Source: Sitta carolinensis
Lineage: Eukaryota > Chordata > Aves > Passeriformes > Sittidae
Assembly: GCA_032173965.1 (NCBI GenBank)
Contig: CM063284.1
Coordinates: forward strand, 103,726,410-103,790,409
Reading direction: 5' to 3'
Length of the DNA: 64,000 nt
Shown: one piece after another, positions 23,038-37,494 of the stretch
How the letters are laid out: every line of letters starts with the position of its first letter
Numbering within the stretch: position 1 is the first letter of the stretch
Program-made: the position numbers and the translations under genes
Notes under the pieces: model-generated
What the model was told of the DNA's origin: nothing
Seen by the model: only the letters and a program-made list of their open reading frames with translations
The model's database searches: none

Positions 23038-25897
23038 TATATTGGGCAAAACCAGAACACACTTTGAAATAAAAAGCAGACTTAAATGGTTCCAGATTTC
23101 AACATCTTCAGCAAGGTGTATAAAAAGAACCCTGTCCATAATCCAGCACAGCCTGGTGAAGCCTCTAATGTACACACATATAATTGTTATTGTTAAAAGA
23201 ATCTCATGATGGAGTGTAGCTAGAATAATCCATAGGAGCCTGAGCTGCTCCTCATTGAAGTCTGTGGTTCACACTGAATGTAACGTCTATCATTTCCTTA
23301 AGCAGGCACTGAATTGTGTCAATACCTGAGCACAAAGATCACATCTCTCTTTTTTTAAACTTTGAGACCTGCTGGGATATTGGCACTTCAGAATGTTATC
23401 TCCTAAATGCTTTGCTTTTCCACATGAATCAATTGCAAGGCAGACTTTATACTGCTACTTGGTCTCCTTTCTATGTGGTTAATATTTCTGGGGGTTTAGA
23501 CATTGTATGTGCACAAAAACGACACTTTTGAAAGGACAAAAGAGGCTATACAGGTTCAAAAGGGTGAATGTGCATGGATAACTGAAATCCTACTTCAGGC
23601 TTGACTTTTTACATTGTAGACAGGTATTCCAGGTTTCTTTCAAAGAAAAACTTAATCCCCACTCAGTAAACCTGCACATAGCCTAGGTTTTATCTCTGTC
23701 TCATGTGAGATATATGTGTAGTACTTAACAGAGTTTGAAGTAGTGCATGGGATCATCTAAGCTGACTTGAATTTTACATACAGAGGATGGAAACTGGCAG
23801 TTAAGCTAAATGTTGGAAGATAAAGACATTATTTCTCCCACTAAGGATTCATAGTCGTCAAGACTGTCAAATTCATTTGTGTGTCAATTACAGTTTCAGA
23901 GGTGAAAAGTCAGGCTGCTTTTCAAGACAAGTTTTTCTAATTAGAGTAATGAATGTTTGATTAATATTCCATTAGTAATATATGATAATTATACCCTGAT
24001 GCGCTGTCACTTGAAGTACATACAGGGTAAGATCACAGATGCATTTTTATGTTGTTATGCCTTTGTCAGCTTTAGTTCCCATCAACAGTCAGCTTTATGC
24101 AGATGCTCGCGGAAATATTTCAGAAATACATTTTGTCCGTAAGCCTGTTAAATGATGCAACACGTCTGCTTTGTGGGTCAATGCCTATCTCTTGCTTTGT
24201 TTAACATTTTCATCAGGGTTCTACACTTTGACATGCACTAGATTGAGTTCGCAGAGAGAAACTTTACTATTCAGGAAATGTGGTATGTGAGGAAAATCCT
24301 GATTACTGGCTGTGAATAAATCCTAATCAGGAACTAACAGCAACTTCATAGAACTATGGTGGAAAATCTTTGGAATTCTGGAGGTTCAAAACATTTCCCT
24401 ACAGTAACAGCTTTTGTAGAGATGCATGCAATTAATACTCCAAATCCCTGAGTCAATGTCACATATCTTGCTGAGGCTGACAGTGATGTTCAGCATAGCT
24501 CTGGGGATGAGAGCTTACGATGCTTTCCAGTGAACCTCACGGTCTTCACCTTTTAAAGCAGCTCTGGTACTCATTGCTGACTGTGGGCATCCTGGTATAT
24601 GAGACATATTAAGAGGGAATGGGGGGGAAAGCCTGGATGTGATGCTACAAATGGCACAGCAGAATACTGGGGCAGCAGACAGGGACTGTCTGCATGCACA
24701 TCTGACCAAACTTTCCGTTATTTTCTCCTTGCATTGTTTTCCATTCAGGCTACATCAGAAGACCGTTTTTTTGTATTGCAACCTTTACATTTGGCTGAAA
24801 GCATGTGTCACAGAGCAAGAATGAAGCTTTCTTTCACAGTTGAAGAAAGAAAACTTAATTGATGCTGGCATACATGTTTATATGGGCCATGCGTTAATTA
24901 CACAGGGTTGCAAATGACACAGAAATGTTCTCCAGTTGTGTGTGTGAATGCTGTAGTATATAGGAACAATTGCAGTATTTGAATACTTAATTAATTCTGC
25001 ACTGAGTTAAATTAAGTTTATTCCCAACACTTTCAGTCTTGGAACATTTTTATGATATTAAATAATGTATATTTTAAACTTAACAGGACTGGGGTGTTTT
25101 TTTAATAGTAGGGATACAAGATCCCAAGAAGTTAAGAACTACAGTGCAATGTGGTCTGAATCTTGGAATAGTGAAGGAATGAGTTACTGTAGAGGACTGT
25201 TGCCCTTTCTGTGTCCAGCTGCAAATTTGTGAGAGGAGCTTTGCAATTAGCTTTTGTAAATACTAGCTGACAGCAGAGGAGAGTTTGAGACTTTGGTTTC
25301 CTGGGCTCCACTCCAAGTTCTGGAATGAAATACACTTCAGTGACTGCATATCTCCCTGCCCCTGTCTCATCTGTCTCCCCTAGCCTAACTGCTTTGTCTC
25401 CTCATCTTGACTCATGTTCATTCTGTGGGCACTATGATTCTTACCCCCCTTTTTCTGCTTTGTGGTGAATGCTACCTCTGTCATGCTTTCCATAAAGCAT
25501 GGATGGAGGATAAAAGGCACTGGAAACAGTACATTTTAATCTCATTTTTAGCATTCATGCAGTTGTGCCCCACTGAACAGCAATAAGCAGTGACAAAGTC
25601 TGCAGATTGAGGTGTGTTTGGTCACTGTTGTAGACGGAGCTGTGAGACTGGGGTACAAAGAGGAGATTTATTTCAACTTCTAGTGTACTCCTGTTAGGCG
25701 AGATGAAACAGCAGATTTCTAAGGCCACTTTTTGTGGAGTCTTACTGCTTTCAAGCCAGAATACCCCATTGCCCTATTTTAAAAAACGGGAGCGGTAGCT
25801 TTTCAGTGAGATATTTTTAAGAATTTAACTTCAACAAAACTTTTTGTTTAAATCGCATATGCTCAGATGTATCTCAGCTGCTTTTCTAGAAAAGTTT

Positions 25898-25965
25898 AAC
25901 TCTGAACAACTCAGGCATTTTCAGTTCAAATTTAACAACTCTGAACAACTCAGGCATTTTCAGTT
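25898..25965. repeat. Tandem duplication, 39-bp period, two copies
   Basis: The 29 bases 25898-25926 (core CTCTGAACAACTCAGGCATT) recur without change at 25937-25965, with about ten bases of AT-rich linker between them. The perfect identity suggests a recent duplication. Confidence 0.93.
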
Positions 25966-28900
25966 AATTTGTAACTCAGATTATTTCACATTTTTTATTT
26001 TAACAAAATTAGATAAGTGATTAAATCTGAACTAAGATTGGTCTGTCTGTGGCAGTAGCTGGGTCTGAAGACATTCAGCCCATTGCCATTTAAGATGGAT
26101 TGCCTATTCATAGGGGAGATTGTTTTACCAGGAGCTTGCTGGTAGGATGTCATGGATGACTCAGGACTGTGCAGTCTCTCAGCCACTGATACAGAGCTGC
26201 TTTCAAAGACAGTCTACAGAGTCTATAATTTAGCAGTGGATGGTGCTAACTACTCACAGGAAACTTGAATCCAGAGGTAGAGCTGAAAAGTGCTTTGATG
26301 GACGTGGGAGCAGGAGAAACTTGGCCAGGAGGGGCAGTTTTGAGTTCTTGTTAACAGGAGTTAGCAGTTCTCATAAAAAGACTTCTTATGGCAGTGATCC
26401 AAGAGATTGAGATTCTAACATAAAAGCAATTAATTATGATTGTTTGGGGGAAAGATGACACAGCTCTTTAGAAAAGCACTCTTAGATAGGTGAATATGAC
26501 CTTAGAAATCAACTCAGTTTTATATCCCATTAAGTAATCCTGACAACAGAGGAGATTTTTCTTTAGAGATGTGCAATGTAGAGATGTACACTCCATGATA
26601 TACCAGCAGAAAACTGCACAGGGTATTTCCACATTATTAGGAGTGAACTGGCCTTGTGACAGGAAGCACTTGTAATTCAAGAGAATGTTCAATGAATGGA
26701 TTCCTCTCTTTAAAACAGAGAGGATAAATGTTACTAAATACTGCTGTTTCTTTGTGGAATTGTATTGGAGAAACTGCAACAGTGCCCAAAAGGATAAGGA
26801 ATCAACTAAACTGTTTGCTGGTTGTTGTGGTGTATACTGGACTTGAATATGGTGAATGCATTCATCATCAGCTGATATAGCCTCCAGTTTTTAGTTTTCT
26901 GATAGCAAATGATGATATTTTTGACTTCATTCCTGCTAAAACTCTCGTATTCTTAAATCACAGTGATAAGTGATATCTTAAGGTTGTGCTGGTAGCTTCA
27001 TCTCCTCATATATTTCCTTATTTTTCCAGTTTAAAATGTCTTTTTTTATATTGAATTAATTTTCTGTGGTTTTGTTGTAGTAAATATGTAATTTAAATCT
27101 GCTTGACATAATTTTAAAGAATTTAAAGTCCTTCTTTAATCATTGTTAGTAGTTGAACAGAAGCATTCATTAATTTGATCAGGTCTGTGCTCTTTAGTGC
27201 AATGAAATCATGTAATCTAACATCAGCTTCTTTATATAGGATGAGTAATGAGATTGTTTTCACCCAAACAGAATGTAATTTTTAAAAATTATTTTAGCTT
27301 TTATTTTCCATTGGAATTCTTTGCACAAAAATTATGTATGTTGCTCACATTTTAAAGGCCTCTTAGTAGAGAGCACAATTTGTTCAATTGCTGATATTAA
27401 ACCCACTTTTCTTTCCCATCTGCAGCGTATAAATGTTATTGATCTTTAGTATCACCATATTTCTCAAATAATATTCACAACTAAAATACTCTTGTAATGG
27501 TTACACCAAACACACTGTGTATTTCATTGTCTTGAGATAATACTCATGCTGTCTGTAAAATAATGTTTCGTATGTTCTCAGTTGAAAAGCTCTGCAACCT
27601 TGTATGTGGTGTGTGGGAAACTGTGCTTGGGGATATTTTTAATGCTCATCCCTTTATTCTGCATTAGTACTGCATGATAGAAGCAATGGCTTGAGGAAGG
27701 ATACTCTTGCTCAGCCGACAATTCAGGAGGTGTTGCTGTCCCTCAGAGAAGAGATTTAATTATGTCTTTTTCTTTAGTCTTTACTTGCATTCATGTGATC
27801 TGTGCTGCAGGGGAGGACCTGGGTCTTTTTCTCCTGTGGCAGACAACCCATTAAATGTACCTAATACAATTTAAATAGCTGGTCCAAAGAAGAACCAGTT
27901 CTTGTCCAGTTAATTACAGCTTTTTGATGTTTATTTGAGTGTCTTACTGCAGCATCTTGTTTCCAACAGAGCTTCGAAGCTGTGTTTATTAACTGTGGGT
28001 GTGGCACATTGCAACAGAGGGAAGTCAGCATTGCTTGTTTTCCTTGATGTTACAATGCTACATTAATAATCTCATATTTTAACAGTACTATTTGGTTATC
28101 ATCTGATTTTATAGAGGATTAAACTACACTCTTGCTGATAATAAATGGATTTTAAGCTTCAGTAATTAATATAAATTTAATGTAATTTGACAGATCCTAA
28201 CATGGATTTCAAACAGACCCAAATCAAGTACCTTTGTGATAATTTTGGTGGTTCCTTTGTGGCATTGAAACTATTGTTCTTTCATAATCACATCTTGTTA
28301 AGGACCATAAATAAGTTAACTCTGTTCATTTTACATGAAAATAAACTTTGAATATTTAATACTCCTGTGCCTTTCATATAGTTACAAAAGACTTCTGCAA
28401 AAATATTGGGTGGAAATTCCTGCATGTTAAGCAACTGCATGGAAATTATGACCTATTTTCAGATCCTTTTTAGGCAAATGATAAGATGGAAAAAATGCAT
28501 TTGGAACTAGTGTAGGAAAATAGTTTATTACAGTAACTGTGTAATGATAAAACTTGAGGAAAAACTGATATATATGGAAACTTGAGGGATTTATTGAAAT
28601 TCAATGGATTACAACTTGTCTTCCGTTTGAGGTGCTTATGTCTCACAATTGTTCCTGTAGAGCTTTTTACAAGAATGCTTCAAGAAGGAAAATGACTTGG
28701 GGTTCATAGCTACTGCATGCAGAATCGAATCAAGAAAAAAGTGGGCTTTTTTCCCTACAAATGCATGCTATCAAATATTTGACAGAACTGTTCTTATATA
28801 AAGCATGTGGTTGTTGGAAACCATATTTTTGTTGATGTGGTTTGTATCCGGTGACTTTTTAGACTTGGTAATGTGGAGTCGTGTTGGATGCTGTGACCTT

Positions 28901-31900
28901 GGGTTAAAGCCCACCAGAACAACATCTCTTCTTGTGAGCCACTGTGGCCAGAGGGTGCTGCACTGGGACCATTGCATTTGGTAGCCAGAAGCTCGTTATT
29001 TCTCTCCTTTCTCTCACTTCAAATATGAAGATTTAGGTTTCTTACACTCCTGAGGCGTAGTCCTTAAAGTTCTTCTCCTCAGAGCCAGCAAGAGAAGTTC
29101 ATTTTATCTTGTGAATTCGTGGATAAAACGTCAGGATGGGAGCTAGTCTCAGATACACTGCTTATTTGGGGAATCAGCCCTGGGCTCAGACTGCATACAG
29201 ATATACAAACAAGGCATGATTTTAAAGTGAGGACAATAGTATGCCACTCATAATGCAAATGCAATAAGTAAACTCCATGCCTTTTATCTGGTTTTAGTGA
29301 CCCTCTAAAATCACTTCTTATTCGATGACCTGAAATTTTGTCATGGACAAAGCGAAGCATGCAAATGATGTAACTTCAGTTCATGCTGCAAATTTGCATA
29401 TATATGTACAAATAAAAGTTAAAAAGACCACATACAGATAGACAAATTCTGCAGTATCTGCAGACCTCTGTTTGGATATTTTGGGATTATGTTGGACCAC
29501 AAAACTAAATTGAGTTTTCATGCAAGTCCATTTATTTCCATGGTGGTACTCAGAGCTAATTTAAGATTTTCTCTTCTATACATGAGAGGGGGCAAGAATG
29601 GATGACAAATTCTGCTTTCTTTGATATTTTACACATTATCTGTAATTTTTCTCTATTTGTAGTTAATGTTCATGTCATTGCAGTGCCACCTCCAAAGACT
29701 GATTGATATTAGTGACTTCTTGTAGAAAGCCAGTTTTGCCCCTTAACATCCCTGTGAAATAATAAGTGAGTAAAAAATCCCTAAATCCAGCAAATTAGGT
29801 TATAGGTAGGCATTTATATAGTCAGACAAAAGACCAGTCTATTTAATAATAAATATAGGTGATTCATTCATGTCAGACTGTATTCCCTGAACCTTACCTT
29901 CTTGGATTATTAAGCTAATATTTAGAATATATTTTATCTTTCTAAAAATCTTGCTGACCACAACAAAATACATTGTACAGATATTTTCACATATATATTT
30001 TCACCTTTCAGGATGGTCATGGGCTCTCCGTGGAGGCCAGCAAGACAATTATCTCATTAATATTTTCTTCTCTCAGGTGTCCTACAAGTAAGAGGTAGAA
30101 GGAAAGTTATGTACTTCTTTGATTAGTATAAAACTAGGTCATCAGTGATGTCCTTGCATGCTTGGACTCTGAGGTGTAAAACCAAATTTACGTCTCTGTA
30201 TTATTTCAGTAAGAGCCAGTCTCCTGTTACACAAAGCCTCACAGAATTTCTATCTGATTTGGGTTCCTAAAAATTAACCAAGTTCCCCTAAGGTTTTTCT
30301 GTTTCATGCTATTACAGCTGTGTTGCTTAATGAATACCAGGTGATGTCTCCTTTGAGGACATTTTTTTTTTGTAAATTCTCCATAAAGCAATAGTACTCT
30401 TGTAAAGACTGTTAGGAGGTTGGCAAAGTTTGGCTTCTTCCCTCATGTAGGAGAATTTGGTTTAATATGGGTTTATGCTGCATAATCCGAAGGTTAAGAG
30501 CTGCTATACCAGAAATCTCCACTCCCCTTTGGGTAATAACCACTTATGACTTCGTGTATTAAGGGACGTGTGTGTCAAAATGTATTGAAGTTTGTGTTGT
30601 CTGAAGAACAATCCACTTCAATATTTACTTGAAGCTAAAGCAAACCCTGTTGATCAGTAAAATACAGAGGTGAGATAGTGAATGTAAAGTTCCCCCCACT
30701 GTCACCACTCGTGCCAAAAGTTTAATTTTCTGCAAGTCTGTCTCTGAATGGGTATTACAAACAAAAATTTTCATAAATTGTATTGCAGCTAGAGCTCCCA
30801 GGGTACTCTGAATTTCTCATAGGCAGATCTGTTAGTGCCATGTTAGAGCTATTGGAATAATTCGTATGAAAAGCAAGTAAATTTTACTTAAGGTTTGTTA
30901 ATGAAGTCCCAAAATCTTAGGGAATCACCCAGGAACTTGGACTTAAATGTGTAAATGTGACCCGACTGGATATAGCCTGGGCTCAGGGAAACCTATTATT
31001 GTCCTCTGAGAAGCTAAATAAGATGAAGTCATGTGCAGGTCTGATCTCATTAGTTAACATTGTTCCTGATCTCAATGTTGTTGACCTCTGAGGAGGCCTA
31101 AAAGAAATAACCATGAATTGTCATGTCAATTCACAAACCATGCTTATACTAACATTTTACTTTCCTGGTTAAATTCTTACTTATTGTTATAAACGGAAAA
31201 TAATATCTATTAAAGTAAAGGGTTTAACAATTTGTCAGATCAGTACCTGTTGGCTACAGTTGTAGAGAGAGCTACTTTGCAGCAGCGTAATAGGACTGTC
31301 TTTGTTTTGTTTTTATGACAGCACATACTTGTTTTGAAGAGGGAAATAGTCAGAATAGTATTCCAGGGTTAGTGATTTCTTAAAGTGTGGTATTTCCTAT
31401 TACATTTTATATTCTCAGTATATTAAGTAGTTTGTGACAGACCACAGTAACTTCACTAAAGAATTTAATCATGCAGATTTATAATATTTTATGAAATAAG
31501 TGGTGAGTTTAATGAATACATAGGTGAGCTTAGGGATGTAAATCAAGAAGAGTGCAATATTCCTTGCCCCAGGGAATTTTTTGTTTTGACATCTCTACCT
31601 ACAAATGTATCTTAAAAGAAAAAAAAATTAGGTATGCTTAAAGCATAACCGACTGTAACAGAATGTCCTAACTTTTATTTTCTGATTCCACTTTTCTGCT
31701 TATGTTTATTCCTCACCATCTTCTACATTTTTCTCTTTTTTTGAATGACTTCAAAATACTAAAGGAACTAATGTTTATGTTTTAAGTTAACAGCCCTCTT
31801 TGAGGAAGGTACTACTTTTGTGTTAGGGCTTTTTTCCCTTTTATTTGCTTGTTTTACAGATCTGTAATATGATATTCCCTATATTTTGTGAATATTTTTA

Positions 31901-32384
31901 TAGAAAATTCTTTGACAAGTAACAAAAGATAAATTATTCACCTTAAAGCTGTGTTGCTTTAGCAATAATTTCTTTTTTACAGAAGGAAGGAATGATACAA
32001 CAATTTATAAGGTGTATGGTCTCCACTTTGTCCCTCTGGCTAATTCTAAATAAGAGATGTATTACATCCAGTTTTACATGTATCATAATAGTAATAATTA
32101 GCATTTTATTCTGGTGCCCTTAACATATTCATAGTTTATGGATACACTTCTGCACTATATAAAACCTCTTCAAGGTCTTGGTTGGATGTTTAGTTTGAAA
32201 GTAAAAAGAAATTTTGACAAACAATGTAATATGGATAAATGAAGTTAGGAGGTCAAGTGTGCCCTCCTTATTTAATGTGAAGAAACATCTCATGGGATGC
32301 TGTAGTGCACATCGAATTTCTTTTTATTCTTAGAGTTCATGTCAGTAACTCATGTCAGTGCTTTCAGTTGTCTGAATAACCCAA

Positions 32385-32408
32385 TATAACCCAAGTTATA
32401 ACCCAAGT
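32385..32408. repeat. 12-bp tandem repeat, two perfect copies
   Basis: TATAACCCAAGT occurs twice in tandem. A degenerate third copy (AATAACCCAA) lies immediately to the left, so the array was probably three units long. Confidence 0.88.
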
Positions 32409-34163
32409 TCTTCTAGATGCTGCATCTATAGTCTTTTGGAAGGCTAGATTTTCTGTTCAGACTTGAAAAGAATATACAGTATCTTCATTAAAAATACTGA
32501 CAGCTCCTAAAATGATTAATTAGTCTTGCCATGGACTTGCAAGAAAGAGTAGCATAAGTAAAAGAATCTGTTAGATCAAAATCTTTGGGGAGAAGCCATA
32601 AAAGAAGCTGTGTTGGTTATGAAGAGCAATGTACCTGGAAACTCCAGAGGCAGAATTCAAAGTGGATTGAGATCTCTGTAGTGTTATGAGGAAAGATAAA
32701 ACTCGATCACAGAAATTCAGAGGTGGGGAATGGGGAATATATGCTGTTATCAGTGTGACAGCCTTAAATGCTTTGCTCTATAGTTGGCAAGTTGTCAGTA
32801 CTACAAAAATAATTTTAATTTAAAATAAAGTTGTAAAAACCCCTTTGAATTGAGTGTTCACAAGATTATTAATTTCAGTTTAAATTGAAACATAAATGAA
32901 AGTGTATTAACATTATGTTTCAGGTCTTCAGTTTCAAAACAAGATACTTAGAAAAACTGGGGAAAGCACATTAGGGAAGATGGTGAACAAATAAACTGGG
33001 AATTTTTTGAGAGGGAGAGGAACACCATTACCTTTATCATGGAGGAAGCTATCTGAAGCTAGTGGCCAAGGAAAAAACCCAGTAGGAGGTGTTTCTTCAT
33101 TTAGCTGGACGAAATGGTAATTTTCCAGAAATTATTTAGAATTAGTGAGTTTGTTCCATTCCTCCTAAGCTAATCAAAAACGAACTCCATTAAAAGATAT
33201 AATAGAAGCTGCTAAAAGCAGGGGTTAGTTACATATAGTAGGAGATGTTTTAACAGTTTTTCAGCCGAAGGAACAGAAAAAAAACCAAGGAATGAGATAT
33301 GCCAAGGGAAGATTAAACAGCAATTTCATTGTAGGCATTTAGGTGTAGCCTGACAGGTGCATTAACCTTATTTCTTGTGTTGGTAAGGGTGATACAGATA
33401 ACTGGGAGAGCAAAGGCGAGGCATAACAGGCACTTAGCGACTGCAGGATGTATGTCAGTGTCCGCCAACTGGAGTGGTATGGGAGGTACGGAATGGTTGC
33501 CGATAATTTTCCCCTTCACTTAAATATTATGTGCAGTGGCAAGACCTGTATTTTGACTTAACATTGGTAAATACCTAGATTGCTGGAGAGAAAAATTAGA
33601 AATGTGGAGGTCAGTAAAAAGTTGCATGGAATTTTATATGCACTTGGCAGAAGCAGGTGTTGTTAAACAAGCTCTGCCTTTAAAAAAAATAAATCGGTGA
33701 AGAGTGTTTAATGCACGAAAATATGGCAGATATCAAGATGATCTTAAATAAATACTTGGGGTGCCACATGAGAACTTAAGAGACATGAACAGCAAAGAAA
33801 TGAGATGGACAAGATATTGGGCAAGGGAGATACCACTGTGCTGAAAGGAGCAGTACTGGATAGGAGGAATTAGCATTCATCAAAGTTAAGTCTTCAGATT
33901 TGTTGTGGTTTAGTATCTCATTGTCAACCCTGGCATAAAGTGTAGGAGTGTGCTGAGGAATGAGTCAATGTTTTGGAGATATCTAGAGTTCAGAAGAGGA
34001 CTAGATTTGCAGAAATGTGAAGAAGCTTAGCTTTACAGTGTGCAAGAGATCAGTGTGCAAACATGCTAGTGCTTGAGGACTTAGATTATTTCTTTTGATT
34101 TGGGAATTCATTGTTTGTGAGAGAAATCTGGTTAAGTAGCTGAGTACAGATGACTATGAAGGC

Positions 34164-34192
34164 TCGTAATAATGGTTCGTAATAATGGTTCG
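34164..34192. repeat. 13-bp tandem repeat, 2.2 copies
   Basis: TCGTAATAATGGT is repeated exactly at 34164-34176 and 34177-34189, followed by a partial TCG. Confidence 0.9.
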
Positions 34193-34708
34193 AAGGTAAG
34201 CAAAGGCCACTCATAACACAGAACGTGTGAGGACAGAGATTTCCTCAGGTGCAGACTGAGCATGGTGTGTGCCTGGGAGGCCAGGCTGCTGGCAGAGGTG
34301 GAGTGTGCTGCTCTGCCTGCACTGGAGGCTGGCCAGTGCCATGGCGCTGTGCCCCATGTGCATGCAAGTCACCTGCCCCAAAGCCACCTGCTCTCACATC
34401 AGCAGCCCAGAAGGCACAGGGGGTTGAGCTGGGATGAGTGATTCTGACAAGTTGCTGCTGCTGAAGGGAGGGGGATGCTCTAAGAGGAAGGTAGGGCTTA
34501 TGCCTCAGTGGACAGGAATGAGGTGTAGGCTTCAGTGACACTGTAAAGATTAACCTTCTGCCCCTCTTGTCTGACCCCAAGCCTCTATTTTGTGTGCTTG
34601 ATTCTTCCTTCTTGCCAGGGAAATCTCTACATTCCTACCAATAGTCCTTCTCCCAGAGATCACCATACCCTGCAGCTTTCCTCTAGTCTTGGTTATCATT
34701 GTCATTGA

Positions 34709-35138
34709 AGGTGATCAGAGGGCTGGAGGAGGACAGGCTGTGGGAGCTGGGGTTGTTCAGCCTGGAGAACAAAATGCTCTGGTGAGACCTTAGAGCAGTT
34801 TTGCAGTACTGGAAGTACTGGGGGCCTAAAAAAATGTCAGAGAGGATCTTTTTACAAGTCCTGTACTGACAGGACTAGGGAATGGCTTCAAACTGAAAGG
34901 GGGTGGATTTTGATTAGATATTAGGTGTAATTCTTTCCTATGAGAATTGTGAGGCCCTAGGGCAGGTTCCTTGGAGAAGCTGGGGGTTTACCATCCCTGA
35001 AAGTGTTCAAGTTCAGATTGGATGGGGCTTTGAGCAACCTGCTGTATTGGGAAGTGTCCCTGTCCATACTAGGAGGGTTGAAACTGGATGATTGCTTTGA
35101 AGGTCCCTTCTAATCCAAAACATTCTGATTCTATGATC
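34709..35138 (+). mobile_element. CR1 LINE 3' end, plus orientation
   Basis: About 430 bp of a 5'-truncated CR1. It runs from GGCTGGAGGAGGACAGGCTG through TTGTTCAGCCTGGAGAACAA, the GACAGGACTAGGGAATGGCT block, AGATTGGATGGGGCTTTGAG and GGTCCCTTCTAATCCAAAAC to a terminus with ATTCTGATTCTATGATC. The element's typical order is kept. It carries scattered substitutions and small indels and no ORF. Confidence 0.94.
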
Positions 35139-37468
35139 TTCACTCTTCCAAAGACCTATGACCCCTTCCAACCTATCTGTTTGTGCTTATGACATTTCCA
35201 TGACCCTTGCCACTTCCTCATGGCTGTGGAGTTTTACTTACCTGGTGAGAATGCTTTATTTGAAATGGAAGGGGGAATAAAATACATTTTACTGCACAAT
35301 CTTAGTGGTTAAATTTCATCAGAATAACTGTGTAAATCTAATCATTCATTGGCAAAATAAGGTTCACTTTTGGCAAAAGGACACAAAGAAGAAAAAGAAC
35401 ATATTGTAGAGCTGTTCTTCTTAAGCCTGGAAAGTCACAAAATGGCTCTCTATATGTGTGCAGGGAACTGAACTGAATGCCAGGGATGGAGCGACTGTTG
35501 GAGTCAAAGGATAATGGTGATACACAAGATGACCAACACATGGATAGCAATGGGCTGGAAAACAGAAAAAAAAAAAACTACTTCCAGTTACAGGAGGTTT
35601 TAGAGCAACAGTCCAAGATTGCTTTTCAGATTAAATTTGCTAAGTTTATCTAAGAGCTTATATGATGTGGTTAAGTTTGATAACAAGGGAGAAATATTTG
35701 TGAACCTAGAGGCCTCTCCCAATTTAACTTGGGAAGACTTCTTATAATACAGGAGACATTAATGATTTTGCAGAGTTAGTTCTGTCTTTAGGGCTTTCTT
35801 AAGAGTGAAATTTATGTCCTTTTTTATATAGCCAAACTTTTTCTGAAATGTCATGTGGTTTCCTAGGGTTTTCTTTACTTTCTGAATTACTATTTTGTGG
35901 TTTTTGAGAATAAGCTCATGTATCATTGCTTAATATAAGAAAATTGATCTTCTAGCTCTCTGTGATGAAGTATTTTATGAAAGATTAACATGCTTGAGTT
36001 GTTGTAGTGGGCAGAAATGAAGGAAGGTAATGCTTCAGAGGATGCAGAATGGACTAAGGGAGGGAAAACCAACAGAGATCAGTGTGAGAGAGAAATCTCT
36101 GTTTATGTAAACCAAGCTTCAGAATATTACGAGTTATCTGTAGATACCATACTTTGGTGATAAAAGTACGCCAGCTTCATATATATCCTACCCTCAATTT
36201 TAGGATTAAGCATGTGCTAAATTTTTGTCTGCTTTGATCTCAGTGGGAATCTTCCTTCTTCAGTGGAATCTGTTCTTGGGACTGTGAGAAACCATCTCAC
36301 TTTAAGTCAATACTCAGGAGATCAATTTAAGCCAATTTAGTTCAGTGTCCATAGGTATGATGTTTCAAATCCCTACATAAGGTTTGTCTCTGTAACATCT
36401 GTTTTTAGAACCTGAATTCTATTACATTTCTAAACTGACCAAGTTAGAAATGTTTTATACATTTTGTCACTGACTTACAGACTGAACTGCAGTACCTGCA
36501 GTGAAATATCAACAGTTTAACTAGGTTGTGCCAGTTGCTATTATTATAAGCTTAGTCTGTGTTTCTGAGTAACTAAACTATGATATTTGTACATTAAATG
36601 TATAATTTATAAGTAAATGTAGAAATGAAGTAGACTTTTAGGAGTGTATTAGCTTTAATTAGTTAACAGAAGGGTATTTTTCTTTTTGGTGTTTGTGTAA
36701 ATTATTTTACTATTGGATTCAATTAATCCAAACTGCTTATTGTTGATTATTTTGTATTTCTAAGGGCCAAATGTTGCAGTCTTTAGGGAAAACTCTCATT
36801 CACTTCATTTGGAGTTTTGCTTGGATGAATGCCATGAGATTTGCCTCTAAAAGCCATTGAATCCATACCTACACCAAGCTTTAACAAATATTTCTCTGTT
36901 GCATTAATGAGCTGCCTCTCTACACCCTGAGTGTATTCCCTTTACAATCTACAGTGCTTGTCTATCAAAATACTTTTCCATTATGAACATTCTTTGCTAT
37001 GTTTCATTTGCTTTATTGTATTTCAGTTTTACTTTAACACTGGAGTGCAACATAGGAATAAATTTCACTTAGTCTCAGTATTCTGGCTCTTAGAGTTGGT
37101 CATGCTAGCATATAAGAACAACAGGTGAAATTTACAGTGATGTTTTCTGCAATATACCTTCAAGCTTCTTGACTCAGGAAAGGCACCATATAATCAAAAA
37201 AGATTACTTTAAAATGATGAGCTTAAAACCTCTTCAGGCTGTATTCCTTCTTTATAGAACCTCTCCTGCTTAGGAGCTGCCATGTGGCATTGTATCATTG
37301 CACCTCTAGTTACAGATAGACTTTCTGAGCCTTGCTGAGAGAAGCCTCTTGAAAAACACTGCTTTTCTTGGAGAGATAGAGCAAGAGCATACCCAAGTTC
37401 AGTCGTGCACCTACAGCTGACCATGTAGTCCCATACTCCTCCAAGAGAGTAAGCCAGAGGCAGCTAAC

Positions 37469-37494
37469 TTTTTTTTGTTTTGTTTTGTTTTGTT
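37469..37494. repeat. (TTTTG)n microsatellite
   Basis: A T8 run followed by three GTTTT units. Confidence 0.9.

Larger units (their letters stand above)
23038..34708. other. Long non-coding stretch, no supported gene
   Basis: Nearly 12 kb of intron-like or intergenic sequence. Contents I can name are a 39-bp-period duplication (25898-25965), a 12-bp tandem repeat (32385-32408), a 13-bp tandem repeat (34164-34192) and a GC-richer patch at 34240-34450. The patch is unlike its surroundings but has few CpGs and no recognised repeat. No frame longer than about 111 codons occurs, and none has a domain. I see no RNA gene. Confidence 0.55.

Noticed and set aside
28940..28962. Possible CTCF site (GGCCAGAGGGTGCTGCA)
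   Set aside because: The invariant C of the GGC core is replaced and the upstream half does not fit the consensus.
34186..34194. GGTTCGAAG, resembling a tRNA T-loop
   Set aside because: It is part of a 13-bp tandem repeat. No acceptor stem, D-arm or anticodon arm can be drawn around it.
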